In this document: positions 32,371 to 43,275 of the stretch, piece by piece
How positions within the stretch are numbered: the first letter of the stretch is position 1
Layout: every line of letters starts with the position of its first letter
From: Ypsolopha sequella
Lineage: Eukaryota; Arthropoda; Insecta; Lepidoptera; Ypsolophidae
Assembly: GCA_934047225.1 (NCBI GenBank)
Contig: OW203988.1
Location: 1,612,001 to 1,676,000, forward strand
Length of the DNA: 64,000 nucleotides
Direction of reading: 5' to 3'
The notes under the pieces: generated by a model
The model's input: only the letters and a program-made list of their open reading frames with translations
Databases searched by the model: none
Told to the model about the DNA's origin: nothing
Translations under genes and position numbers: made by a program

Positions 32371-33195
32371 GTTACCGGCCAAACCCGCTTTTAGGACAAA
32401 CTAGTTTTTCGAAAGTCCTACAGCGCAGAAGAGAGCCGATAGGTTAGGTTAGAAGGTTATACAGTGTGTCCCTTCTAAAATTGCCTATCCGAAATGGGTT
32501 GAACTAGACCCTATAGAATCAAGAAAAATAAAGGAAACATTTTAGAAAAAAACATTTTTATATTAATTGACGTTTTAAAATTGTTATTGCCTACCCAGGA
32601 AACTATGTATAAAATATGTCATAACTTTTGATTGACCGCGAAAAATGCAATGAAATAAAATATCCTCAAAAAAAGATATTGCATACCATTTCAAAAACAA
32701 ACCATTATCAGCTACATTACCTTAACATTAATATCCTAATTAAAAGATTTTTTGGTTTTTCTGTGTTTTTTTTTTCAGTAATAGTAAATTTTTACAAAAG
32801 TATATCCCCATTTCACGATATTTTTATCTCTATTTATCATTTTACATTCCAATCAGCAAATTTCTAATAAAAAAAATTGCAACTTTTTATCATAAATAAA
32901 ATAATTTCTAAGAGCGGTCAACAAAAGTACTGCGCTCGCGTCCCATACAAATAAGTTTAAGCAAGAGAAGCATTTTTTTAAAGATATCAAAAAAAAAAGA
33001 ACAAAAAATGTTTTCTTTGTTTTGGTCGATATATTTTGATTTAGTTTCGGATGTGCATTCTTACGAGGAACACACTGTATATGGCGAGTCGCGCAACAGG
33101 CGGTTGCGCCACAGTGGTTATTTTTTTATAACAAACTAAACCTACTTTGGCCTAGGCCAAACTAGTTTATCCTTACATCGGGTTTAGCCAGTAAC
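32371..33195. mobile_element. Outer MITE-like element, about 34-bp TIRs, split by a nested element
   Basis: Left end GTTACCGGCCAAACCCGCTT and right end, reverse-complemented, GTTACTGGCTAAACCCGATG continue to GACAAACTAG/GATAAACTAG. With the nested element removed, only about 210 bp remain. Blocks such as AGGTTAGGTTAGAAGGTTAT and GGCGGTTGCGCCACAGTGG are familiar from lepidopteran repeats. Confidence 0.75.
32462..33077. mobile_element. Nested Tc1/mariner-like non-autonomous element with TA target duplication
   Basis: TIRs CAGTGTGTCCCTTCTAAAAT and, reverse-complemented from the right end, CAGTGTGTTCCTCGTAAGAA are followed by a shared ATCCGAAA. TA flanks both ends (32460-32461 and 33078-33079), and removing one TA and the element restores the outer repeat. 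The interior is AT-rich with no transposase. Confidence 0.8.
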
Positions 33196-33577
33196 ATCTA
33201 TACAGAAACAGCCCCCCTTTATGAAGGATTGGAGGGTGAAAGTTATTAATTTCTTAACTCACTTGTTGTTTGTATGATAATCCTAGCCTGCATAATAAAT
33301 TTCAGCTTTCTAGGACTTCAGGAAGTTCCCTATAGGTTTTGATGCTAATGAGTAAGTCGGTGACAAAATCGAAGTATTTTAGATATTAATCTGATCCAAA
33401 GAATAAAAGCTAGACAAATAAAACTTCATAAGTCAGCTAACTACATCTTATCCTGACAATTTTGGCTATCTAGCATTATCCAGACCGATGCTATGAGGGT
33501 TCGAAAATACAACAAAACGCTTCGAGATAAATATAATAAAAAATATAAAAAATCACGACTGCTATAATTTCACAGTG

Positions 33578-33680
33578 AACTTTGTAACGGCACCCAGTGC
33601 AGTCAGGGGACACCTGTACATTGAATACGTGTTGTTTTGTTTTATGTCCCCCGACTATACTGGGTGTCGTTACTAAGTTT
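33578..33680. mobile_element. Short palindromic element, 36-bp arms
   Basis: AACTTTGTAACGGCACCCAG and CTGGGTGTCGTTACTAAGTT, and then CAGTCAGGGGACA/TGTCCCCCGACTA, pair around a loop near 33615-33640. Confidence 0.7.
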
Positions 33681-33899
33681 ATTTTGAAAGTATGTATTTT
33701 TATTTAATACTTTTATACCCAGTGCTAATCCGGCTGGTATAGTTATTCTAATGACATCTCATTCATCCAAATTGGTTAAAGCGTTCAGAAGATATGACGG
33801 AATAAAGAAAAATACTTAAACCCTGAAAGCAATACACTCCTTTTTTGGGGGGCAGTCGTGTAAAAAGGTACGTAGTGCCGTGCTTCCTTGGTCTCGTCC

Positions 33900-33992
33900 T
33901 GGCACGGCCCGGCAGTGCCCCCAGATCTAGATCAGCTAATGCTCTACCAACTTAGCTACCCAGGTCTCAACACAACACGCAAATTTACTCAT
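33900..33992 (-). repeat. tRNA-like segment of an interspersed repeat, copy 1
   Basis: On the minus strand: GTTGTGTTGAGACCTGGGTA, then GCTAAGTTGGTAGAGCATTAG, an A-box-like D-arm. The same GTTGTGTTGAGACCTGG leader precedes the tRNA-like part at 41710-41790. The T-arm is lost here. Confidence 0.45.
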
Positions 33993-34199
33993 TTGCTTTC
34001 TCATTACGCAATGATAATTATATAGTAGCAGTACCTGTAGAAGGTACTCACTTAACAGAAGGCCACTGAGCACCAGCGGACGCTATATTCAATACTGGTC
34101 TTAAGACCATTATACCGTCACACCTGTTAGAGCATTGGATTTTTAAGAATACACTGTCACGTTGTGATATTTAATTATCATACCGTTCTTCTTAATTCC

Positions 34200-34690
34200 C
34201 ACTAACCCCCTCTCTACCCTGCTCCCGCGCATGTCCCCGCGCGGCCATCGAGTCATTTTTCTTTCGGCAGCACGCCAGCGCCAGTCGCTTATACCACCTC
34301 AGCGCGACTCCACGCTGCCCGTCGGCGTGCCAGCCGCTATCGCGATAGCGATAGATTACGCCCTAAAATCGCAGTTCTTGTGTCCCCATGCTTTGGGGAG
34401 CCAGTCTGGGACTCACCATCTGGCCAGATTCTCAGCCGGTCCACCTAATCTACGAGGCGTCATCACTTCCCTTGACGGAGCTGACGCCTACATCTGAACA
34501 GGACTACTGGCTGAGCATCCTTGACCTCTGACCTAGAACTACGGTGGCTGCGGTCTCACTGTCGGGACCCCCAAGTACTTCCACTCGACTAGGGGAGTAC
34601 TTGACCGTAAAGAGCTACAACAAAGAACTGATCAGTGTGTAGGGACTTCGACCTACCGCGACCCTCTTTATCTCTTCACTTCTTATTTTA
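34200..34690. other. GC-rich stretch with an 88-codon frame, not identified
   Basis: The plus-strand frame 34231-34497 is rich in Arg, Pro and Ala with no recognised domain. Sharp composition change against AT-rich flanks suggests an old insertion, perhaps an untranslated part of a LINE, but I cannot support a name. Confidence 0.35.
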
Positions 34691-34879
34691 AAATATATGT
34701 ACTGAACTTTCTTATTGTTTTATTTATTCTTAATTAACTTAGTTTCTTAGGCCTTTTCTAGGCAATCTTTTATGTTACTGAAAAACGTAACAACACATTA
34801 CTGCCTTGTTTTAATCCCTGTTCAGAAAAACTTTTGTTTGGGTTTAAATGATGTAAGAGGTGCCAAGTGTGAAAAATAT

Positions 34880-34985
34880 ACAAATTTATTTGAATCATTG
34901 GTTGCGGAGTTGGATGTGGCAGAATCTTGAAAAAACCTTTGTCCATTAGTGGACGAACACAAGGCTGGTGGATGGATGGATGGAG
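34880..34985 (+). repeat. RTE-type LINE 3' terminus
   Basis: The string TTTGTCCATTAGTGGACGAAC followed by a GGCTGGTGGATGGATGGATG tail matches the familiar RTE 3' end in which a GTCCAGCAGTGGACG block precedes a short GATG-type repeat. The preceding codons (WMWQNLEKTF) fit the end of the RTE polymerase. Only about 100 bp remain. Confidence 0.55.
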
Positions 34986-35394
34986 TTACGAAATAGCGTA
35001 ATGACATTAAATATTACTAAAATTGCAAGCGCATAAAACTTGACAATACTCACGCCCAAAGGGACATCTTGACACAAGGTTACCCTGCGACTTAGTACGA
35101 CATCAGACTTCCGGGGCGTAGAGCTAATGTAGCATGTTGTACCTTAGAGTCAGCTCCCGGTCTACCGTCACGCACGGTCGCGCCTCGTCCTCACACTGCT
35201 ACACTATACATGAGACATAATGAAACTTTACTCGATTTGCATAGTTTATACACCTTTGATTATTGCTCCCAACATACGATTAAAATTGTTCTCCCTTACG
35301 TGCGAGTAGTTAGCAACTTGAAGGGTCTTCAATAATTTTTTTTTTCTGTACAAGAGACGTTCGTAAGAAAATTGTCATTATCTATTATTTTTGA

Positions 35395-36085
35395 GTTCAT
35401 AATCATAATTTTATTATATGAGTGTAGATAATAGTAGTTTATGAAACTTGCACATAAAGAGGTCATTAAAACACGAGTGTGAATTTAAAAACACGGCCAT
35501 ATCGGACTCGCGCACAAAATATGGGTACGGAACCCTAAAAACTTTACCGTAATAATTCCTCTAGCACTTGTGATAGACCGACTTAACTTGACGCTTGCGA
35601 TCTATTGAACTCTATGTATCCAAATAGTTTATAATTTAATATTTATAATTCAATTTTTATATTTTTTGTGTGTTATAGAACTACCTGTCAAGTTTCTAAG
35701 TCAACTAAATGTGCTATATACCTCTAGGTTTTGATTCCCTTTCGAGTGTCATACATTTCTATGAAATTGATTATGTAAAGTGCAATAACTTTTTTTCACG
35801 TGGAGTAACAAGCCTGATTTTTTTACAGCACTATGGAGCTCGAGACTTCTATAGAAGGTATCAGTTTCAATTTAATATCTCATACATGGTCTGAGCAAAA
35901 GGGTCTTGACAGACAGATGGACAGACCGACATAAAAGTGATCCTATGAGGGTTCTGTTTTTTCATTTTGAAGTAGGGAACTCTAACAACGATCCGTAGGC
36001 GATTTTTAATAGTATACACAAGTGTTTTAATACCTAGTTATGTGTAGTTCATACACTACTTTATCTACACTGATGCAATAGGTTA
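35395..36085. mobile_element. Inverted-repeat element split by an ACGGAACCCT-family repeat
   Basis: Left arm 35395-35480 (ATGAGTGTAGATAA, TTTATGAAACTTGCACATAA, AAAACACGAGTGTG) and right arm 36005-36085 (ATACACAAGTGTTTTAAT, TTATGTGTAGTTCATACACT, TTATCTACACTGATGCA) are reverse complements. Between them sits the repeat at 35495-35990. A compact version of the same palindrome lies at 37035-37195. Confidence 0.65.
35495..35990. repeat. ACGGAACCCT-family repeat, copy 3
   Basis: It starts at CATATCGGACTCGCGCAC and GGTACGGAACCCTAAAAAC, and continues with GATCTATTGAACTCTATGTA, CTGTCAAGTTTCTAAGTCAA, TATGTAAAGTGCAATAACTT and GGGTCTTGACAGACAGATGG, all matching copy 1. Confidence 0.72.
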
Positions 36086-37029
36086 CCTACCTATTTTCCA
36101 ATCCATAAAATCTTGGTAATATTTGTAGTAAGCTTTTCTTGATTTTGCTGGTTCGTTTTGATTATTTGTAAATTTTTTTGCAAGAATAAAAAAAATAGCA
36201 AACAAGAAAGCAGTAATATATTAAGTTAATAAATAACGAGCAAAATCCAGCAGTTCACTGTTTATGTGAGACAAGGGTCCGGTCACAAGTTCTACCATAA
36301 TTAAAATCAATTGCGTCCACCGCGCATAGGTTTGGTCACAAGTATGACCATCATTCGAAACCCTATTAAAACTTCAGCCATGGCTGTATGAGCTAAGTTC
36401 CCTGTGCCTTCCTACTTCGTGTAATTGTACTTTTTATAACAGAAAAAGTAATTGAAAAGCATAATTTTGTTAAGACACTTGTACTTTTACTTAATTTTAC
36501 TTAAATCGCTCTATTTTTGAGCTCATAATCAGGATTTTACGATATGAGTGTCGATAAATAAAATAAAAGTACAGTTTTCTGCTTTAAAATATTTTTTCTG
36601 CTATAAAAGTGGAAGGCAAAGGGAACTTATTCCGTACCGTCATGACTACTTTTTACCAAAGAGGTTTTATATAACATTGCCTATACGTACAAAACAATTA
36701 CCCGTCTGATTAAGGAGGTACGAGGTTAAGAAGTTAAGTTGTAAGGAGGTTGCATTTTAATTTAGTTTCGCCCATTTATTTACCGATGCTGAAGCGGGTG
36801 GACATTACATTGGGGTTGGTTGGCGCATTGGCTCCATGGTTTACGGAGAAATTTTACTTTGTTTTTGTGGGTTTCATTTTGGTCATGGCTGACAGCAGTA
36901 AGTGAGAATTTCACTGTATTTGACATTCTGAAATCAGCAACGAAAAGGATGAAACATATTTAACAAAAAAAAACACAAAAACAGCTTGATGTTACTAATT
37001 ATTTTTGGACAAGAAACGTAGGTTTTAAC
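36086..37029. other. Intergenic, no gene recognised
   Basis: A part-copy of the inverted-repeat family is visible at 36510-36560 (GAGCTCATAATCAGGATTTT). Nothing else. Confidence 0.4.
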
Positions 37030-37200
37030 AACCTATTGCATGAGTGTAGATAAAGTAGCTGTTCATGAAACTACACATAACTAGGAATTGAAACACTTGT
37101 GTATACTTTTAAAAAACTCACCTATAACTCACACTTGTGTTTTAATTATCTCTTTATGTGCCAGTTTCATATACTACTATAAAATTACTAATTACAATAA
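37030..37200. mobile_element. Fold-back MITE-like element, compact copy
   Basis: GAGTGTAGATAAAGTAG, CATGAAACTACACATAA and TTGAAACACTTGTG on the left pair with CACTTGTGTTTTAAT, TTTATGTGCCAGTTTCAT and ATACTACTATAA on the right. Same family as 35395-36085. Confidence 0.65.
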
Positions 37201-37594
37201 CAAACTATTGCTAGCTGAGAATGTTACATGCTGTAACCTGCAATTTGCAAAATAATTTGAGGTCTGATGCTAAGTTTGTTCCTTTTTGTCACTTAAATAA
37301 TACGTACTGTGTGTTTTTTTTAATAATTATGATTTTAACGTTTTTGGTCTATGCTGTATTGTAATATTTGTGTTTTGTTTTTATGGGATAAATATATTTA
37401 TTTTCAATCTTAATTATAAATACATAAACGCTGCAATTTAACCTCTTGTTCAAAGTCTTAGAACCATTAGTCGGTAACGAGAAATAGCAATAAACATTTC
37501 CCTACAATAAGCGTTGGCAAACTGCAGAGAGAATTAGCTCGCGATGAGCTCCTTCATTATGAGAAGGAAACTGCTAGCTACTGGGAGACTACCG

Positions 37595-37722
37595 ACGTCT
37601 TATTGCAAGGGTAATCTTAACTGAAACATCATAGATAGACAAATATTGTACGTTTGTAGCTAATAATAAGACGTTAAACTTATTGCAAGGGTAATCTTCA
37701 CTAAAACATCATAGATAGACCA
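37595..37722. repeat. 81-bp tandem duplication, two units
   Basis: TTATTGCAAGGGTAATCTT through ACATCATAGATAGAC occurs at 37599 and again at 37680 with few changes. Confidence 0.75.
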
Positions 37723-37725
37723 AAG

Positions 37726-39480
37726 ATTTCAAAAGTTTAGATGATCCCTGGCATCTAAAATCTATTGTATTGTTTTTGAATGTGTGCGTTAACATAATGC
37801 CAATGCGCGCACAACATGAGTGCGCAATCTGTCTACCTACGGTCAGCAAACTGAACAGACTACTAAAGATGTTAAAATTATTAATAAGTGCACTTAAGGC
37901 GTCCAACTATCACTGTGTTCAGATGAGTACTGATTCCAAACATGTAAGCGTCACCTATTTAAAGGTGGAAACATTTTGGTGTTGTTATAGTACGGTTAGG
38001 GCTTATCTTTACTTTTGAAATCTTTGAGATAAAAACATATGTACTGTTTCACAATATCATGCGTTTTATGTGTGTTGCGCGTTTTGCAGTGCGCCCGAGG
38101 TTACGCACACTGGAAAACCATAGCCAAACAGACTTCGTGAGATAGAATACATTATGTATAGAATTTTCAAATTTGTTACTACATCAGCGCGGGGGGAGCC
38201 CAGGGCAAAAAGCTTGTTAAGAAAACATAAAGCGACTGATATCAATACCTATTTAGGTGCATCATCGTCATCACACAGAAAGTGTAAGCCTTTAAAGGGA
38301 AAACTAAATAAATAAAAAAGTACCCTGAAATGATACACCAGATTTTTGGATATTACCTATTCGTAACTTATTTAAAACATTTCTGGAGATTTCATGATGC
38401 AACATAGTAATTATTGAGGTGAACCGTTTGATAACATCATCATTAAACGGCCTTACAGTAGGGTTAGCAAACATCATCAATATCAATCAATCAATTAATA
38501 ATAATATATCAGCCCGACGATGTCAAATAGACGAAACTAGTCGCAATAATTAAAGAAATAAAATAGTGGAACTCGTACAAGAAGACTTTGATTAGTGTTA
38601 GAATGAAGTTCCATCAAGGAGTCACACCTTACAGTATAAATTAATAATATAATAAATGAATAGAACCCGGTGTGTCTGTACGTTCAAGAAAAATAGAAAG
38701 AGGTTGTCTAAAATGAATAATAAAACACAAATTAGTGATTTATATAATTATTTTCTGTGTGTCTGTCTGTCTGTTTGTTCGAACACATCTCCGAAACCAC
38801 TGAACGGATTTTTATGTAGTTTTCACAGCTGAACAGAACTTAGTTTGGATTAAGATCTTTAAATCTACCTATATGTTTCAATAAAATCGGGAGTCGGAAA
38901 AAAGTTATCGAAATTTAAAGATTTTTGGAATTTACTTTTCTACTGTTAGAAGTTAGAAGTTACATAGCAAATGATAATTCCTGGCAATGAAAAAAGATCA
39001 AAACGATTAAATAAAAGAAAAACCAATAAAATTTTGTTAAGAATTACGAAGCGTTAAAAATGTCAGTACAAAAAAAAATCAACAGTTCATTATTAGAATG
39101 TGCATGGTAAATAAAAAGTTTCAATGCGAAATCATAGTTGCAGCAATTGTATAACATATGGTTATACCTTCTCTGATGAAACCTACTAGGTACTATAATG
39201 ACTGAAAATTCTTAAACTTAGTATATTAAATACTATTAAAAACTGTAAAAGAGCTGTCTGTGTCTGTACATTGATGATATTCCAAAAAAAGTGGTGTAGG
39301 ATACTGATACAAGAAAAAAACGGAATTTTGTCGGTATTTCATGCATCGCACAAAAACTACGATCCTCAGCAGTGAGCATGACATGATTACAAAGAAAGAA
39401 GGAAGGTAGATCACTGTTCGATAATTTACTATCCAACTTAAAAACTGGGATACTTTTTATTGCGGGATTCCCAAGGGATT
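37726..39480. other. Intergenic; a repeat scrap at 38755-38900, no gene
   Basis: The scrap reads TGTGTCTGTCTGTCTGTTTG, TTCGAACACATCTCCGAAAC and GAACGGATTTTTATG, a phrase common to many lepidopteran repeats. No gene was found. Confidence 0.4.
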
Positions 39481-40725
39481 ACACTCTGGCCGCATTATTT
39501 TCTCGTGGCATGCTCTCTCTTATACTTTTCGTTATATTATGAATAATATCTCACAAGTAATTTCTTCCTTCTGCCATCTTTATGCAGATGATATTCAAAT
39601 CTATACTCAAGCAAAACTGGAGGATCTCTCGCAAGCCATTTCCGTGACTAATGATGACCTAACGAGGATATCTGCATGGAACTATGGGCTAAAGGTAAAT
39701 CCCTCCAAGACTCAAACTATCATAATAGGTAGCCCGTGGTTTGTTAATAGGATTAATTGGCAACAGCTTCTTCATATACTGTTTAATGGAACTCTTGTCC
39801 CATTCAGCAATTAAATAAAAAAATCCAGAAATGCGTTTTGATAATTGTTTAACATGGGGTCCACAAATTACTGAGGTAAGAAGGAAAATGTTTGCCGTTG
39901 CAGGTGCTATGAGAAGGCTCTGAAATTTTGTACACACTGCTACTAAAATTGCACTTGCAGAATATTTCTGACTACCTATTCTCGATTATGCTGATGTCAG
40001 TTATTTGGATCTTAATTAATCTTATCAACATTTTTGTAATAGGTATATTTTTGGTCTTCGCAAGTACGATCACGTTTCTGAATTTTGTTCTCGACTTAAC
40101 TAGCTCCCTTTTCGTCAGCGACGTAATGCTCATATCCTGTCTCTATTATTTTCTGTGTTGCACAATTATGCGATTATTTCTTATCATTTTCAGTTTCTTC
40201 ATTATACACATAGTTGTTCCTTACGTTCCTCTCATAATCTCTTTTTGGCAACACCATCTCATTCGTCATCCTTCTTCACTTATTCCTTTTCAGTCCGAGC
40301 TGTTCGATTGTGTAACGATCTTCTTTTGCCAATAAAAAGAGCTCCATCACTGCCTGTCTTCAAAAATTCAGTCATGGATTATTACTTGTCACTCTGCATT
40401 CTGTCGCAAATTATTTATTTAGAGTATTTACATTTTATTGTTTAAATGTACATATTTTAAATTTGAAAAAAGTATTAACGTATGTATGTTCTATTTATTA
40501 TATAACTTTGCAAATATTTTATATACCTTATATTACATGTACACTGCCTTTTCAGCAATCCTATCGTACAATTTCTTCCACCTAAAGTTTGTCTGGAAGA
40601 GATCGCTTTAAGCGATAAGACCGCTTTTTTGTACTTACCCTTTGTACTCGTATTTTTAAGTTCAATTTATTGTATTCTTCTCTTTTGTGGTGTGACAATA
40701 AAGCTATTTTGTATTCTATTGCACG
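39481..40725 (+). pseudogene. LINE reverse transcriptase, 3' half, copy A
   Basis: A plus-strand frame at 39539-39814 gives CHLYADDIQIYTQ (motif C, YADD), DLTRISAWNYGLKVNPSKTQ and IIIGSPWFVNRI. Downstream, across frameshifts, come LTWGPQITEVRRKMF, PILDYADVSYLDL, RYIFGLRKYDHVS and a C-terminal segment SFSVRAVRLCNDLLLP ending near 40440. The 3' UTR holds GTCTGGAAGAGATCGCTTTA, GCGATAAGACCGC and an ATTTTGTATTCTATT tail. It is the same family as 61555-63015. Motifs A and B are missing. Confidence 0.78.
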
Positions 40726-41699
40726 CGGATGAAGACGCGGGCAACAGTTATTCCTAATATAATATAATATAATAATATAATTGTGTTAGTTTCCAATGTT
40801 TGAGAAAATTATCTACGAGAAAAGTAATAGCGTTAACATTCCTGGTCTAAGAGAGCCTTGAAGCTAGACAAGTATTGCAGCAGTTAAACTGTTTCTTGTA
40901 TGAACCTCATTTTGGCTTTAGAAGTGAGTGAAAGATCTAACATCGCTAGCTAAAATTATATTATATTCGTAGAAATTATATCACACATTATTTTCAGCAT
41001 ACCTGGTGTAAATTGACTGGTATATTTTAATTAAACTACATAGTACACAATTTTCCAAAATATAAATACCTGCATACATGACGTAAAATGGACTTGCCCA
41101 TACACAATTTAAAGTAACTATTTAAAGTTGGTATGGAGAGGAAAACATATCGTAGTAGTAGTAATAGACGTTTATTTACATAAGAAATATTATAAAATAA
41201 CAAATAAAATTGTGGGCAGAAAAACTCTCTGTAAAAGTTATGAAAAACATTTTTAATCATAATTCTACATACATATTTATATAGGTAGATACAGATAGTA
41301 ATAGCGTTAGTTGTTAATTTGTAAAGTAAACCTATCTATTAAAAGTTAAGTTATAAAAATGTAAGTTCTAGTTAGATTTGAATGTCATATCTTTGTAAAA
41401 ATTGTGATTTTAACTTCGTTTTAAAGATTGATCGAGTTTGTTTGCTTTTGTTTAAGACAATTTACATTTATATATGTATATATAAATTATTTATATAATT
41501 TACATGACAGATTATTTTTGTTTTCTTAAATTCCTTAACCAACATATTTTTCCTGTAATCTTTATGTGGTACCCTATTTCCGTGATTTCTTAAATTTTTC
41601 GGTCCTAGTGTTCGTGATCAGGGAGAGAACACTGTTTTTAAATTAACATTATATCATTGCAGTATAGAAACGCAGAAAGAAAAGTAAATAAATCTGGAC
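40726..41699. other. Intergenic, nothing recognised
   Basis: AT-rich, no gene. Confidence 0.4.
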
Positions 41700-42200
41700 G
41701 TGAGGAGCTCTGAACCGGGAATCGAACCCGGGACCTCTCGCTTGCCGGGCGATTGCTCTAACCTCCGAGCTATCCAGGTCTCAACACAACTCGTGAATTT
41801 ACCGATTAGACCGATTAAGGGGGCTTATGTAACCCGAGAAATTCCTCTGTCAGTGAGAGTAGGTAGTGTGATAAAGTAAGGTAGTACAGATTACAGATGT
41901 CAAATAAACCAAAATATTTTGATAAGAGAAGTTAGGTATTTTTACCTAAACTTGAGAATCGCTTATTACTCTCTGTGAAAAACTTCTCAGTCGAAATAGT
42001 TTATGTGTACGTACCGTATGTATTAGTAAGAATAGGTAAGTATAGGCATCCAATATTTTTTCGATTTAAAGGATACTCCAAATTTAACTTTTAACATTTT
42101 GTGCTATCACTTCTACTGAAAAATTGCTCTGCCAATTTTTATTTCTTAATGTGGTTTTATTTCCTTAAATAAATAGCTTTGTAAAGTTATCAAAAAAAAA
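41700..42200 (-). repeat. Interspersed repeat with tRNA-like part, copy 2
   Basis: The part 41930-42190 is repeated in opposite orientation at 48640-48930 (shared AAATTGGCAGAGCAATATTT-like, AAAATGTTAAAAGTTAAATT and GGTAAAAATACCTAACTTCTC blocks). On the minus strand the unit ends in a tRNA-like segment at 41785-41710. This looks like a retroposon whose tRNA-related part is retained in only one copy. Confidence 0.6.
41710..41785 (-). repeat. tRNA-like sequence (A and B boxes), not a functional tRNA
   Basis: On the minus strand: GATAGCTCGGAGGTTAGAGC (D-arm/A-box), CGCCCGGCAAGCG, then GTCCCGGGTTCGATTCCCGG (T-arm with B-box GGTTCGATTCC). T-arm pairing is perfect, but the acceptor ends do not form a good 7-bp stem, and the piece sits inside a dispersed repeat with the same leader as 33992. 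So I annotate it as a tRNA-derived repeat part. Confidence 0.6.
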
Positions 42201-42548
42201 ATCCTTTTGAATATATATATTTTTTATTTCTACGTAATTAGGTCATGTGAATAATTGCTCAGCTTAATTCAAAACGTTTATTAGTAATGAGTCGCTGTAT
42301 TTTAGTAGATTTTCCAATAAGCCAATGGAAATTCGCCTTAATCCGTAGTATTTACAATCTCAATAATTCCTAAATACAAGCATTGCCGTCACCCAGTCGC
42401 GGGTGTGAAGAGGGGTGAGGGGCGCTCGCGCAGTGGTGCGGCGGCGGGTAGCGATGCGCAGCGGTGACCGGCGGCATTTTGTTTGTGTTGTGTCTCGCTC
42501 AACGAAACGGACCAGTTGTCTACTTATGCAAGGAACATTTGTGTATAA

Positions 42549-42840
42549 AAAATTACGGAGGAAGGCGACGGCGAGTTGTGTATCCTGTGCAAAAACGCTA
42601 TAGTAGTAGGGTTTGTAACAGTGACAAAAAAAGGGACTCGAAAAGATTCGTCAATCGAGCAGAAGAAGAGATGATGGACTTTTCCCGCAACTTATGGAAT
42701 TGTCAAACCTTACAGTACTCGTGAAATGTCGAAACTCATATGTAAATGACGCAATGATCAAGGCATTTAAAAGAAAGAAGATATTACATATTAATGAACG
42801 CCACAGCGTCAGATCCACCGGCAGCGAACATAGAATAGAA
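42549..42840 (+). pseudogene. Decayed mobile-element ORF with CxxC...CR zinc-binding-like domain
   Basis: Frame 1 (from 42549) gives GDGELCILCKNAI, then VGFVTVTKKGTRKDSS. After a single frameshift between about 42600 and 42669 the strand continues DDGLFPQLMELSNLTVLVKC, RNSYVNDAMIKAFKRKK and HSVRSTG. A CxxC pair, a basic strand, a DGL helix and a VxVKCR-x-x-Y end is a pattern I associate with the N-terminal zinc-binding-like domain of certain arthropod mobile-element proteins; the usual VHVKCR histidine is Leu here. Family name uncertain. A LINE 3' tail (GAATAGAATAGAATATAG) interrupts it from 42832. Confidence 0.35.
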
Positions 42841-42960
42841 TAGAATATAGTTTATTTGCGTTATTTGGTACATAATGTTCTTATATTGAGAGTTAAAGTA
42901 TGACAATGTACTTAAATAATAACTTTTATTATTAAATATGCGACGACATTTTAAGTGTTC
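42828..42960 (-). repeat. Probable LINE 3' end fragment
   Basis: On the minus strand, CGCAAATAAACTATATTCTATTCTATTCTATG shows the AATAAACTAT-plus-pentanucleotide-repeat ending seen in LINEs of this window. No coding part remains. Confidence 0.4.
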
Positions 42961-42984
42961 TTAAAATATAGTTTTAAAGAGTAG

Positions 42985-43203
42985 GTTACGTCGTACTGGA
43001 GGCCTAACAAGCGATCAGAAAACGAAACAACAACACGTTTTGCCAATTTCGCAAAATAAAATCTTGACCTCCCATAGTACTGTTTTTGGGTTTGTAAGGA
43101 ACAAGAAAAAAGAAGAAAGATTACGAATTGCACAAAAAGCGCCCTCAAATCTTGACATCGACCACTTACCAAGTCTACAGTATGAAATAATGAAAATGGA
43201 GTA
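42985..43203 (+). pseudogene. Open-frame remnant of unknown origin
   Basis: The plus strand is open for about 70 codons from near 42985: GLTSDQKTKQQHVLPIS, then VFGFVRNKKKEERLRIAQK and ending DIDHLPSLQYEIMKME. The composition is protein-like and ends in tandem stops. I cannot assign it. It lies directly before a Penelope-type terminal repeat scrap (43203-43275). Confidence 0.3.
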
Positions 43204-43275
43204 ATAATATTTTAAATTATTATTACATACGGCTTGAACACTCACGTGTGATTGTTGTTGACTATATGCCAACCG
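43203..43275 (-). repeat. Fragment of the decayed Penelope-type terminal repeat
   Basis: It matches 9838-9900 in inverse orientation: AACGGTTGGCATATAGTCAA, CAACAATCACACGTGAGTGT and TTCAAGCCGTATGTAATAAT on the minus strand. The hammerhead-like part is cut off at the AACGGTTGG border. Confidence 0.6.

Noticed and set aside
34231..34497. 88-codon GC-rich frame
   Set aside because: Composition effect; no recognised motif and no splice or promoter context.
36786..36914. 42-codon frame starting MLKRVDITLG with two hydrophobic stretches
   Set aside because: Too short and isolated to separate from chance; no promoter or exon evidence.
41710..41785. Functional tRNA gene on the minus strand
   Set aside because: No convincing acceptor stem and location within a dispersed repeat.
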